From: Glossina fuscipes
Lineage: Eukaryota > Arthropoda > Insecta > Diptera > Glossinidae
Assembly: GCF_014805625.2 (NCBI RefSeq)
Contig: NW_023998421.1
Coordinates: forward strand, 8,570,447-8,634,446
Reading direction: 5' to 3'
Length of the DNA stretch: 64,000 nucleotides
Below the pieces are notes generated by a model. It was not told the origin of the DNA, did not search any database, and was given only the letters and a program-made list of their open reading frames with translations. The position numbers and the translations under genes were made by a program. Shown here one piece after another: positions 24,517 through 35,350 of this stretch (the stretch's first letter is position 1; every line of letters starts with the position of its first letter).

Positions 24517-24538
24517 ACGTCTTGTAATAATAAGACGT
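24517..24538 (+). promoter_or_regulatory. Short hairpin just upstream of the lysine-rich gene start
   Basis: ACGTCTT and AAGACGT form a perfect 7-bp stem around an 8-nt loop, ending 21 bases before the ATG at 24,560. If transcription starts upstream, this would be a 5'-leader hairpin; ACGT at the ends could also be a binding-site pair. Function unknown. Confidence 0.3.
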
Positions 24539-24559
24539 CTTTTTGGAAAGCGCGTGAAA

Positions 24560-26005
24560 ATGTTTCCATTCGACTTTGCGACGGTACCAAAATTTTTCAA
24601 TTTCAACTTGAGCCAACAAAGAGATTGGAGAACATATTTGGGAGCAGATTTTAGAAAGAGGGCGGTTCCTCGAATTCGTCCCAATCAATATTTCTCGCAT
24701 CCATGTTTTTTCGAAAAAGATTCGTTAATTAAATGTAAAGATTTGGTTAAACAACGTGAAAGGAAAGCTAAGTATTTCTTAGGACATTTATCCGCACGAA
24801 TTTTGTCCGAAAACATTTGGCATTTGCAAAAGTTTGATGATGAAGCTATAGAAGATATCCGTAGAAATTTCGACAAGTTAATAATAGACGAAAAGGCCGC
24901 AGCTCCACCTAAACGGAACTCCGGCAGAATGCCGAGACAAAAATGTGGTGGATTTAACATTGACAGTAAGGATACCGTTCAAAGCGTGAACAGAAACACT
25001 GGCTCTACGGACATAGTTGTCGTGGCAAATTCAAATCAAAGATCATGCGGTCAGCGAGCATTTATAGACGACAAAATTAAACTTGAAGATGATGAAACGC
25101 TCCCCGAAACGAATGGTCAGGCCATAGCTCAACCTGTAAAGGACATCTGTGAAGTCTTAAAGCTGTTAAAAATCCAAGAGAAGACTGCTACTATTCCACT
25201 CGAACACCCACGCCTAACACCTCCACATATTCACCATGTGTTATCACAACGAAACGATGGATTACTCGCTAGCAGGAAGAAGCGTACTTTAGGCATGGTA
25301 GAAGGACCTGAACAACTAAATGGAATGGAAGCTTCTATATATAACGTGAACAAAGCTTTTCGAAAAAGATTACCTTCTTCTAGTCCGACACCAGACGTAA
25401 AAGCATGTGACTCCAAATACAAAACACAGGGAGCTAAGACACCAATTAAAAAGAAGTCAGCGCGCAGTAAAAAGAAGGTAGAAGCAAAAATGTGCGAAAC
25501 CAATAATAAGGCAAGTAACTCCCTGAATATCTCTCTTAAAAGACAGCCCATTCAAGCGAAAAAGAAGTGTACATTAAGGGAATTGATTTCACAGACTGTT
25601 AAAAGCAAGGTCACTCAAATCGCGCAAAGGAAAAAAGGAAAAAAGTTCAACATTGATTCTGGAAAAAGCGGAAATGCGGAATTCGATTCTGCACCAAAGG
25701 AAGATTCACTTACGAAGGAAAAGAAAAAAAAAAATCGTGTGCTACGCAAAATGGCCCTGCGTGAAATGCGCGTCATTTTGCACGAATCTAAGAAAACTGA
25801 AGGTAATTGTGCTAAATGTAAAAGTACACGCAAACGGGTATCGAAAAAAATTGGGAAAATTGCTTCAAGTTTGCCTACAAAGGCAGCCGTTTGTAATGAA
25901 AAGGAACAAAAACGTTTAAATAAGCGTGCACGTCGGAAGCAAGTAGCTACCGCTGCTCTAAACGTTGGATTGTTTCAACTGCTTGAGAATAACAGCAAGA
26001 AGTAA
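24560..26005 (+). CDS. Lysine-rich protein of unknown function, single exon, 481 residues
   Basis: This is the longest open frame outside the retrotransposon. The first ATG is at 24,560; the frame opens two codons earlier with a GTG. I do not recognise the family. Residues about 1-115 look folded: an aromatic start (MFPFDFATVP), a basic stretch with PRIRPNQYFSHPCFF, then predicted helices with KQRERKAKYF and LSENIWHLQKFDDEAIED. The middle (about 115-290) is polar and probably disordered. From about 292 lysine clusters follow, such as KTPIKKKSARSKKK, KKGKKF and KEKKKKNRVLRK, and the end (about 449-481) is rich in KR, RARRK. The clusters would serve as nuclear localisation or nucleic-acid contact. 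A CAKC pair is the only metal-site-like motif. There is no signal peptide or membrane segment. The continuous frame over 1.4 kb in AT-rich DNA makes it very likely real; lack of introns fits a retrogene or a germline-type gene, but that is inference. Confidence 0.8.
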   Translation: MFPFDFATVPKFFNFNLSQQRDWRTYLGADFRKRAVPRIRPNQYFSHPCFFEKDSLIKCKDLVKQRERKAKYFLGHLSARILSENIWHLQKFDDEAIEDIRRNFDKLIIDEKAAAPPKRNSGRMPRQKCGGFNIDSKDTVQSVNRNTGSTDIVVVANSNQRSCGQRAFIDDKIKLEDDETLPETNGQAIAQPVKDICEVLKLLKIQEKTATIPLEHPRLTPPHIHHVLSQRNDGLLASRKKRTLGMVEGPEQLNGMEASIYNVNKAFRKRLPSSSPTPDVKACDSKYKTQGAKTPIKKKSARSKKKVEAKMCETNNKASNSLNISLKRQPIQAKKKCTLRELISQTVKSKVTQIAQRKKGKKFNIDSGKSGNAEFDSAPKEDSLTKEKKKKNRVLRKMALREMRVILHESKKTEGNCAKCKSTRKRVSKKIGKIASSLPTKAAVCNEKEQKRLNKRARRKQVATAALNVGLFQLLENNSKK

Positions 26006-26022
26006 GCAAGCACTTAGGTCAA

Positions 26023-26028
26023 AATAAA
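26023..26028 (+). terminator. AATAAA polyadenylation signal of the lysine-rich gene
   Basis: Canonical hexamer 17 bases after the stop codon, implying a very short 3' untranslated region. Confidence 0.6.
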
Positions 26029-27510
26029 TTTGTCCGAAAAATTCTTTATCGATGTGAACGTTCATCCGAGCAAGAGAGCAAAACCCCTGAACGAGAATAT
26101 AGAGAAAAATTGATATCTTACTTAAGGAATAATAAGTTGGCTTTATATTAAACTATTGTAACCCTTACTCTGGGCGATCTATGTCAAATTTTTGAAATAA
26201 AAAACTGATTTTATATGACTCCTCCTTAAGACACAATTCGCTATTTTAAAAAAATTATAAAATATACCCTGCTGGTCGTCGTTGTTGAAAGATAGTTATC
26301 ATAATTGACAAATATTTATCTTAAAGCCTCAAAAGTTGTACTTGGGCGCAGCGGGCAGCAGGATTTAGTTAACAAATAAAATCTGATTGCTAAGCTTTAA
26401 TACAGGTTGGTTTCATACGAAGGTTGAGCACTATAGGTGCATATATTGAATACCTTTCAATATTTAGACGCAATAATATTAGCAACATTTTTGTTCACAT
26501 ATTGTTACGATATGGGTAATAAAGTTTCAATAGAGCCACTATTAAGTTTCGCAAGGGCATCAGTGGACGGTTTCAAGCTACAATAAAGTGTAACTATATT
26601 ACCTGGGATGTTGAACCGCAACTTGAAACTTATAAAATTTCTAATTGCAACAGTTTACGCGTATGTAGAATATCGAGAGCAACCAAATGCTAAAAGAAGT
26701 TTGAAGACATGAGAGAAACTGACTAAATGATTATTCCTGGTACTTCTTTGACATAATGAGTAAGTTATTGGAAAGAACGAAGGAACACCGATCTTTGAAA
26801 GAAAGTCTTGAAAATTCCAAATTAAACCACAAAATAAGATCAGAATTTCATTTTTATATTATAGAATATTTAACAAAATAGTTGATGTTTGTGCGTTTGC
26901 CATTTTTCTAACCAAACATTTCACGTGAAATTGAAATGTAATCCTCTCACGTACATGTAGGTACGCGCAATATTTTTAACTCGAAAACGTTGATATCGGT
27001 TGCCAAGTATTTTAAATATCTTTAACTTAACATCTTTTTTAATACAAACATGCATTGATAAATACTCGGGTTCCATTCGCACATTACGTTTGTCTACTGC
27101 ATTGTCTACTGGTTTTTGTCTTTCTCTCAATACTATCCGCATAAAAGAGTTATGCACTTTGGGAATTTATAGCTCTTTGAGCGTATTACAAGGATGTGGA
27201 TATGTGTGTAATCGAAGATATTGGTTTAAAAGTCAAAGAATTTTGTTATTGTACTTAAAAGTTTTAACGCCGAAGTGTTGTTAAAAAAAGAATTTCAATA
27301 TCCTTTGTTTCCCCTTATAATTGACTTAAGAAAATATAATGTATTGTGTGTGTGTATGAAAAAGCTATACCTTGTAAAGCTATTTTTTAATAAAGTGGAA
27401 GAAAATTTTGTATTATTCGAAAGGAAAATAAGTATATAATAAAGCACGTAACTCGCGTGAATATTACGTATATTACTAACTATCGTAGTATCCTATGTGA
27501 ATCGGTTGCA
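26029..27510. other. Non-coding region, no gene seen
   Basis: AT-rich; no repeat family, RNA gene or domain recognised. Confidence 0.45.
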
Positions 27511-27811
27511 ATGTTTGAGTATAAATTTGGAGCATCTTACTTTTACCCTCCACCGACTTTACGAGCCTATTTTCCACATAACCCAGAAAAGTGTTTTGAG
27601 GATTCTGCTCTTTATGTACATAATTTTACAGTCATAGGAAAAAATGCTTCTTATCCACGCTATGCTGCTGCTGTGAAGGAGAGGTAAACTCTTTTATAGA
27701 TAATCAAACGTCAGGCTTGTGAAAAAATTCATGATCTGTGATGGAGATATTGTATCAAGACGCAAACACGTTGCTCTTTTTTATAGTGAAGATTGCGTTA
27801 TTCAAGATTAA
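27511..27811 (+). CDS. Possible small two-exon gene (hypothetical)
   Basis: From the ATG at 27,511 the frame reads MFEYKFGASYFYPPPTLRAY and onward to YAAAVKE, with codon use that looks coding rather than random and two N-glycosylation-type sites (NFT, NAS). It runs into AG|GTAAAC at 27,683/27,684, a good splice donor. A polypyrimidine CTCTTTTTTATAG ends at 27,786, giving a 103-nt intron, and the next bases read seven codons to a TAA at 27,809-27,811. An AATAAA follows at 27,877-27,882. The predicted product is about 65 residues without a signal peptide. The alternative is one internal exon of a larger gene, or a chance frame. I do not recognise the family. Confidence 0.3.
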
Positions 27812-27883
27812 TCGGTCGATCAATCTTTGATATGATTAATGAACGAGTGTTATCGATCCAAATACTATGTATTTATAATAAAT

Positions 27884-28231
27884 ATATGGTACTGTAGTAT
27901 TTATATATTAACTTGTAATTCATTATAGGCATCCATGTACAATTTAGTCACATATTTGTAAGGGTCTTTTTTGAAGTCATGCGGCAGAGGGGACTGATCA
28001 TTCAACTTTATGAAAAAGTTTGCCATTTATGAAGATAGTGGCTATGTCAAATTCATCTTTTTGATTATTTTTTATTCGAATTTAATTTTAAGAAAATTAA
28101 AAATGTAACTTTAATTGTTGCTTGTAGCAAATTGCAAAGGTAGTAGTAATTGTAATAATTGGAACAGTAAGTTATATATAGTACTATGTTTCGCTTTTCT
28201 TGTCAGAATAAAATTTTACATCATTTTTTAG

Positions 28232-28270
<39 letters not shown>

Positions 28271-29166
28271 GCAAACGTACATATACACTTTTCATTTTAA
28301 ACCAAACTAAATTATCCATGGGTGGAGAAAGTTTGTGGCTTCAAATAAAACTTAATTCCGCAAGTCATTGTATGAGTTTCTATTTAAAATGATTTACGCA
28401 TACCTACACCTATGTTTGCTCAACATTTGTGCTATTCTTTTCCGTCTCAATGTTGATATTGTCGTTATGGCGCTAGATAAAGTGATGATAAAAGGGAGAC
28501 AAACATAAAAAGTCGCATGTAACGACTAAGTGAAAAGTTAGGTAGCTTTTATCCTGTGACAAAAGTGCAGCTTGAAAAGCATTCAAACAATTTCCGAAAA
28601 CTGAAGTATTCCCCTAAATAAAGGTGAGCGCACAATAGATGTTGTACGAGGAGATGTAATTGCTATATACGGCTGCATTCAGCTTGCACTTTACGAAATG
28701 TGTAGAAAACAATACAACAAATCACTTTATACGTAACTTAATTTTTTTCCCACTTTATTCATTGCCAACATTTTGTCCATTTCGGCATCGGTGTTAAGCA
28801 AACGCAATGCAATTAAATTCTTTGTCTTCAACTGTCTAATTACACTCATTTTCTTTTTCAAGTGAAGTGCAAGTAGTGCTAGCGTGTATAGCCTTTCGGG
28901 GCACTTCTAAATTAGTTAGTAGCCAGCATGCTGTGTGCTTAAGAATACATTAGTAATTAAATTCTAAAAAATAGTAAAAAATGGTGAGGACATTTTTTAT
29001 AACTTTTTTAAAAATGGGAATCTTAAGCCGATTTCGACAACTTGTCTAGTGTTAAGCCCATCAATCCACATGCACATATATATCTACAATGAAAGCAATG
29101 AAGCTGGTGCTTCATTACATTACGTTACGCTTCGTCGCCTACATAGTTTCATCAAAAATTCGTTTC
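27884..29166. other. Non-coding region, no gene seen
   Basis: Includes a CT microsatellite at 28,234-28,267. No supported coding sequence. Confidence 0.45.
28234..28267. repeat. (CT)n microsatellite
   Basis: About seventeen CT units; produces a poly(Ser-Leu) open frame that is not a gene. Confidence 0.95.
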
Positions 29167-29480
29167 CTAACAAGATTCTGCTACGTATATTTCGTATTGG
29201 TATCGGTATATTTCAAAAACTTGGTCCTTGGGGTTTTCTAAATACTGCATTTCTGCTCTGCAATTCTTATATTGTACGAAATCTTCGGACAGACTGCCTA
29301 CGGTAAAGTTTCGCTTGGTCATCAAAGTACAGTACGTGAGACAGCGCAGTCTTCTTGAAGATATCTGCATATCTTGAAAAATATTAGGTGCAACTCTTGC
29401 AACGGGTGCCCGAGCGTTGTCACGCAACAGGATAAGACTGCGCTTGTAGAATAGAATGCAGAATATACCCCTGACGACTA
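29167..29480 (-). mobile_element. Mariner-like transposase fossil
   Basis: A minus-strand frame contains KRSLILLRDNARAPVARVAP followed by NIFQDMQ. The DNAR..VA core matches the second catalytic aspartate region of mariner transposases (usually HDNARPHVA). Upstream VVRGIF may correspond to the conserved WD..G(I/V) strand. The normal YSPDLAPSDYHLF block that should follow cannot be read, and no terminal inverted repeats were found, so this is a decayed internal piece. Assignment rests on one motif block. Confidence 0.45.
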
Positions 29481-29490
29481 TTTTTATCAA

Positions 29491-32400
29491 TTTACTTATT
29501 CACATTACATTGTTGAAAAACAATGAGAAATTCATTTAACGATGAATATAATTCACCAAGCAGCGGTAATAGATACCTTACTTTGGAGAATTCAACGGAA
29601 GCAATGTCAACCTGCATGGAAAATATATTCAACGATCATGGACATTACAAAAGTTTTCGAGGAAGTGAGAAACGCAACTGAACAGTTGACAAATGATTAG
29701 ATGATTATATATATTAGAGTGTTGTTGTAATATGAATGTAATCCTTAAATGAACAATGAGTGATGCTGCGGTGAGCTTGAGCGATATTTAATTTAAATAA
29801 CTTCCACTCTTATTGATGATTAGTTTCATGCGATTTATTTTGTTTGCGCGATTTTTTTCTGAGCAATTTTTTTATGCCGTGTATGAGATAGAAACAGGGA
29901 CGAAGTATAAGCGCGCACTGTACTACGACGAGTCGTATTAAATTGTGAATATTCCGAAAAACTGTCCGTTTTTAAAATGAAGGTTTAAAATTTTTTAAAA
30001 TGCTTCATGTGTAAGTAAATCATTTATTTTACTTGGAAAGTACTTTTTGCTATTCAGTTACGCAGTTTGTAAGGGAGATTTTTTTTGTGCGCTCCGTGAA
30101 AATAATTTTCTTCAATATGTTATGAATCACTCCTCATAGCAACATACGAAGTTATTGAATGTTCTGTTTCCTTCGGGTTTTTCTACGGTCTTCAAGCGGA
30201 GCTAAAACAAAGGCATAGAACTTGTAAAGCTTGTGCACCCATCAATATTTCCATGTAATAATATTTCGACAATTTTACATATGCAATCAGATTCGAAGCC
30301 AATTTCAACATCGAAATTGCATAGGCAACATGAAAGTAAATTTGAAATTAAAATGGCTTCAAATTCAGGCCAAGTCACTTTGAAGAATATCGACAAACTG
30401 ATGTTGTGCATCAGTTAGTTAAATCCAAAAAGAACAAAAAAAAAAAGATTACATTCGTGTTTTTTGTGTAAAGTTCCCCAAAGCTAGAATAGATAGAATG
30501 GGAGACAGATAGAAAAAACATTCATTCAAATATCAAGCCATATTCAACAGAACCTAACAAAAAGATGTGGTTTTCACAAAAAAAAAAAATGGTTCGAAAC
30601 AATCATATAACTCTAGTGGTGGTGGTTTACTTCAATTGAATAAAATTATTAATAGCCATAGCATGATGATGATTTTGACCTAACGTTAGGCGGTGAAAAG
30701 GAAGATCAAACTGAAAGTGTCTAAGTTTTACTATCTGACATGTATGTGTAAGTACAATAAGAGAAGAGATTTTCCTTTTTATTATTTCTTAGTTTAATTT
30801 CTTTTTCTTTACAAATAAGAATGAATGTGAAGTCTGTGAAGTGTGTTTATATTGGCATTTGCTAAGTTGGCAGCAAGAACGTATTGTAGAGGAAAAGGAA
30901 AAAGAACGGAATAGAATTTCACTGCGTAAAAAAAACTATCGGAAATATAAAATTTTAATCAAATTATCGAAAACCAAATTTTTAATGACTATAATCCACA
31001 TTGGAAAGAAGTACAACACGAAAATTATAATCATCTTAAGGTAAGGTCGGTAAAGGCATAGCACTTAAGCATTGAGCAAACACTCTTTAAACTGCATCCG
31101 CCCGCTATGTCTTTCTCTTTCCTCACTTTTTCCCGATCCTCGTCATGTTGTACATATAGGTGTCATCCCCTGGGTGATTGATCCTGTTAAATAAAAAAAA
31201 AAAAAACTAATTTTTGATATAGAGTAAGTGCTATCAAGACAATGCATGGCCATGTCTGTTCGTCGCTTAACACTATCTTTTTATGTAACCAGAACTGCGC
31301 GAAATCTTTCTTTTTTTTGTTTATGGTAAAGGTAATGTATTTTGCAACTTTAATAATTGTCTTATACGCACATCAGCACAGAAGTCACGGGCATCGCTTA
31401 ATGTAATGTTGATGTTTTTTTTATTTTACTTTCTTGCTAGATTTTGTAAACAACTATCAAGCTTTTTATTGCGGCAAGGGGCTCGGTCACTAGCATGACC
31501 AGCGTTTAACATCAGAAATTTCTATTTATGGAACCGACTAGGCTGGGAGTACTCAGCTTGCATTCTGACGGATTAGAAGAGCTTAAACCGATATTGGTTT
31601 CACATAAGTACGTACATTATCGATTTTAGTATATCTTCAATGAACGACTCACGAATCGTAACAATTTTACAATTAGGTTTTAATTATGCACTCATTTAAC
31701 GTGTTGTTCGATATTTTAATGTACTACCGATAAATTTGCAGTCTACATACCTTTGCATGACGTAACTTCACAGCGGAAATTAAAGAGAAAGAGAAGGAAA
31801 CGTTTTAAATAATCGAAAGATATTAGTTAAGTAAATATTATCAACAACGATCACTGGTTTTACCTAAAGCGGATTCACAGATGTTATCCACAAACGTTTG
31901 AAGCAATTCATCTTAATTTTTTTCCAATTAAACTAGAAAATTAAATTGCCCCACACATGCTAGTTAGTTAGCACAAAATTTGACGTAGTGAAGACACTAA
32001 ACAACTAGGTTTGTATATGAAATTCAAAGTGATGTAAACTCAATATATTGACAAATTTGTAATCATTTTGAAGCCGTCGAAATCAGACGTCACCGTGAAA
32101 CATTTATAAGAGCCAGAGTCATCCTTTGAAAACGCATCGATTAATTTGTACTATCAACAACACAATATGATAAACAAATTCTTGTAGAGAACTTGATCGA
32201 ACAAATGCAACGAAAAGCTGACCTAAATATGGCAAAAGGCCATTCACGTTTGCCTTTGGGAACAAATGACAAGTTCATAAATAGCGTCTTTAACGATAGC
32301 AGTTTTTCCATAATGTCGCCTTTCTTAGTTCCTTGTTGTTGTGTCTGTTACTATTCCTTTATAAACAATTAAGTAGAGAGTTCTTATTGCTGATTATCCA

Positions 32401-33434
32401 GCTTTTAATGATGTGCCATTTAGTCGGCAGTGTCAGAAACAAAATGAGGACGTGTGTCTTGGCAAATTCATGCTCGAACACATATAGGACTACTAAAGAC
32501 ATCTAACAGCATATCAGCAAAGAGACTCACATTAGGAAACTTATTGTCATTTGACACACTTCTGGAGCAAAATTATGAGAGTGAGAATTGTAAAGACATT
32601 GTTGGCAAATGTATGTCTGCATCCGTTTATTTATACCTTTGTTGGCTGCGTGTGAAAAGCAAACACATGTTTATGCGCGTAGTTTGAGGCTGTAAGGACA
32701 CGTCTGTAATGTGAAAACCGGTGGCGCGTATCTGTGTATGAGTTATCTAATTACTATTTATACTTAAGTAGCAAATAATTTATACTAAACAAATGTCGCA
32801 CAAAGAGTCAAACATATTGCATAAAGGCATTTAGCTTAACATGAAAAAAAGACGCTCGTATAGAGAGCAGGTCGGCTGAGTACTTTTAGCAAAGATCTTT
32901 GCTAAATGGAAATCTTAAAAAAGCCTTTGAGTCTTAATGTTTTAATTGCATTCCCCACCTTATAGTTTTTCATTGCTTTTCTATTTTAATGCAATTCTAA
33001 AACAGTTTTAACTTCTCCTCGAACATTTCATTTAAATATTTTACGAGAATAAAGAATTTGTTTTCTTTAAAAAAAATGGACTTTTTAAGTATTTTTCTAT
33101 ATTCATCTGTTTATCCATTTATGCTGATTACTTAACATTAGATATGAATGTGCATTTAGATCATCCCCTTTTTTATGGACCTGCAGGATACGTTTAGAGT
33201 ACGTCTCTCAGTTATCATAAGCACTTATTCTACGCATATTTATTGCAGATTTTTATCTACAACGTCCTTAGTCCTCTTTGTTCCTATTGCTATGTTCCAT
33301 TATCCATCCAATACTTTGTAAACAAAGAATTATAAAAATTTCAAAGTGTTAATGTAGAAACTTCCAAAAGATTGATATTTAGTTTGTTAGTTAGTCTTTT
33401 GAGCTGATTATTACATCTTACCCCAGCAATGGTA
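29491..33434. other. Gene desert, nothing supported
   Basis: About 4 kb of AT-rich DNA. I see homopolymer A and T runs (30,437; 30,580; 31,190) but no coding frame, RNA gene or clear repeat copy. It may be intergenic or deep inside a long intron. Confidence 0.4.
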
Positions 33435-33725
33435 CAAGGATATAAATAAGTTTGTGCGGATGTACGCAACATTCAGAAGGACTGCAGATAACCCACCTTC
33501 TATTACATCGATCGATACGCTTATTATGATAACCTTATCTTTCTGTCTGTCCACTTGTCCTTCTTACATCGTTATTCCCAAAACACGTCATCGACAGATG
33601 GGCATGCAAGCTCTGATCAATCTGGAAAATAATTCTGAACCGATTGGTATTATAAAAGATGTGTTTATCTGAAGTTCTTTTGGGTGTTACATGCATAAGC
33701 ACTTATTATTATAAGCTATGTATAT
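33435..33725. repeat. Two family-A fragments in inverted orientation
   Basis: 33,435-33,560 reads family A on the plus strand (GTGCGGATGTACGCAACATT, CAGAAGGACTGCAG, TTCTGTCTGTCCACTTGTCC). 33,590-33,725 reads it on the minus strand (GCATGTAACACCCAAAAGAA, TATAATACCAATCGGTTCAG, AATTATTTTCCAGATTGATC). Both carry the 5' half of the family, head to head. Confidence 0.6.
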
Positions 33726-34659
33726 AATATATAAACATAACAAGTAGTGCTGGATGTAGAAATGACTAGTTTTCTGATGGGACAATTGAGCCTAATAAAG
33801 GTAACAACAAGTTCATACGACAGAGAAATTATTGTCAAAAAACCTAAGCATCACACCTTCACACACATGAAAACTTTTTTTAATGCATTTAGTTACTACT
33901 TGCAGCTATAAACGAAAAATTCAAGGACACCGTTTTGTTAACTGGTGCTAACTGCTAGATAGCCTTGATAAGCATAAATTTTAAACATTTGTTTATTTCT
34001 ATTTAAGTTAAGTTTTTTCCGTCTTAAAGATTCCCAGGCATACAGAGAAAGCTTAAATGTGTTTCCTTTTTTTTTTTTATTCAATTTTTTTTTAAAACAT
34101 TGACATCTTGTGCGCGAGATCTATCTCATCATAACTAACAATGAACTGTTCACCAAATGCGAAAACTGGCTATTTAAGAACAAAGTAGTGCAGGAGAAAA
34201 TATATAATTACAAACTACTTATTAATCAATTACAAAAATATAAATATATAATATGTTTATGTATGTATAAGTTGTAACAGTTATTTAAAGTAGTTTTACA
34301 CTAAAGTTGTTCGCATAAACGACTTTTCATCTTGCTGTCTATTTAAAGCAAATCTGAGATCTACAAATTCACAAAACGGGCGTACATATATATATATATC
34401 TGAATATAATGTAACGTATATGTATTAATGTATATGGTGATATATAAATATAGATTTACTTTAGATATTGTATGTAATACAAAAATTATGTGATTGAAAA
34501 CGATTTAAACAAAAAAAGACAAAAACTTAAGAAACCGTGGGCTTTTTTAATAATTAATTTACCGAAAAGTAGATATACACCGCGAATTTTGGCATTCATT
34601 CACCTTTTATTACATTTAGAATTCTTTAAATTGTTACGTTTGAAATAAAAGACTTTAGT
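33726..34659. other. Non-coding region, no gene seen
   Basis: Very AT-rich with TA runs near 34,200-34,450; nothing further supported. Confidence 0.4.
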
Positions 34660-34870
34660 TTCAATTAATTTCGGCGATCTATTGGGATCTGTAGGTTGTA
34701 TACGGCAATACAAGGCAGATAGATGGACGGCCAGATGGATGGAGAGAAATACTAGTTTACATCGCGTCAGAATCGCTGATATGACTGATATGGAATGATT
34801 GGTATAATAAAAGGAGGGTCGATCCCAAGTCCATCCGCACAATACACAAAATTGTATACAATAATGTACT
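34660..34870 (-). repeat. Dispersed repeat family A, partial minus-strand copy
   Basis: On the minus strand: GGACTTGGGATCGACCCTCC, TTTTATTATACCAATCATTC, and CATCCATCTGGCCGTCCATC, equivalent to the 5' half of the family. Confidence 0.6.
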
Positions 34871-35274
34871 GAAATAGTGCTGGGAGCAAGGCATTGAGCT
34901 ACATTTTTTTATACTGTCTCATAAAAAAGATGCCGCGTAAAAGATACCGTCAATTTTTATCTATTCGTTGATGACAACAGAGAGAGCCGTCACACCGAAT
35001 TTAAATATCATTTCTCAACGAGTTCAAAATTACTGTTAGCTTATATTTTCGAGCTTTTTCGAGAAAATGTTTTAAAGAAATGCGTTAGTGCCTTAAAATT
35101 TGTTTTTCAAATACCATTTCACTTGTTGAAGCCATGAAACTATATCATGTATGTCAACGACGTAAGCACATAAATGGTGTAAAGTATTGAAAGCAGATTT
35201 GGAAATGGTGGTACACTAGCGTGGTTGTGTTTGAATTTCAAGATCTGCGAACAATTGCAACGTGCACATTGAGC

Positions 35275-35350
35275 ACAAATGAGAGCGAACAGACAGACAT
35301 CAGACATTCGGAGTAAATCGATCGGTGTAATAAACGGTGTAACTCTAGGC
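35275..35350 (-). repeat. Dispersed repeat family A, short minus-strand scrap
   Basis: GTTTATTACACCGATCGATT and GATGTCTGTCTGTTCGCTC on the minus strand match the family's central modules. Confidence 0.45.
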
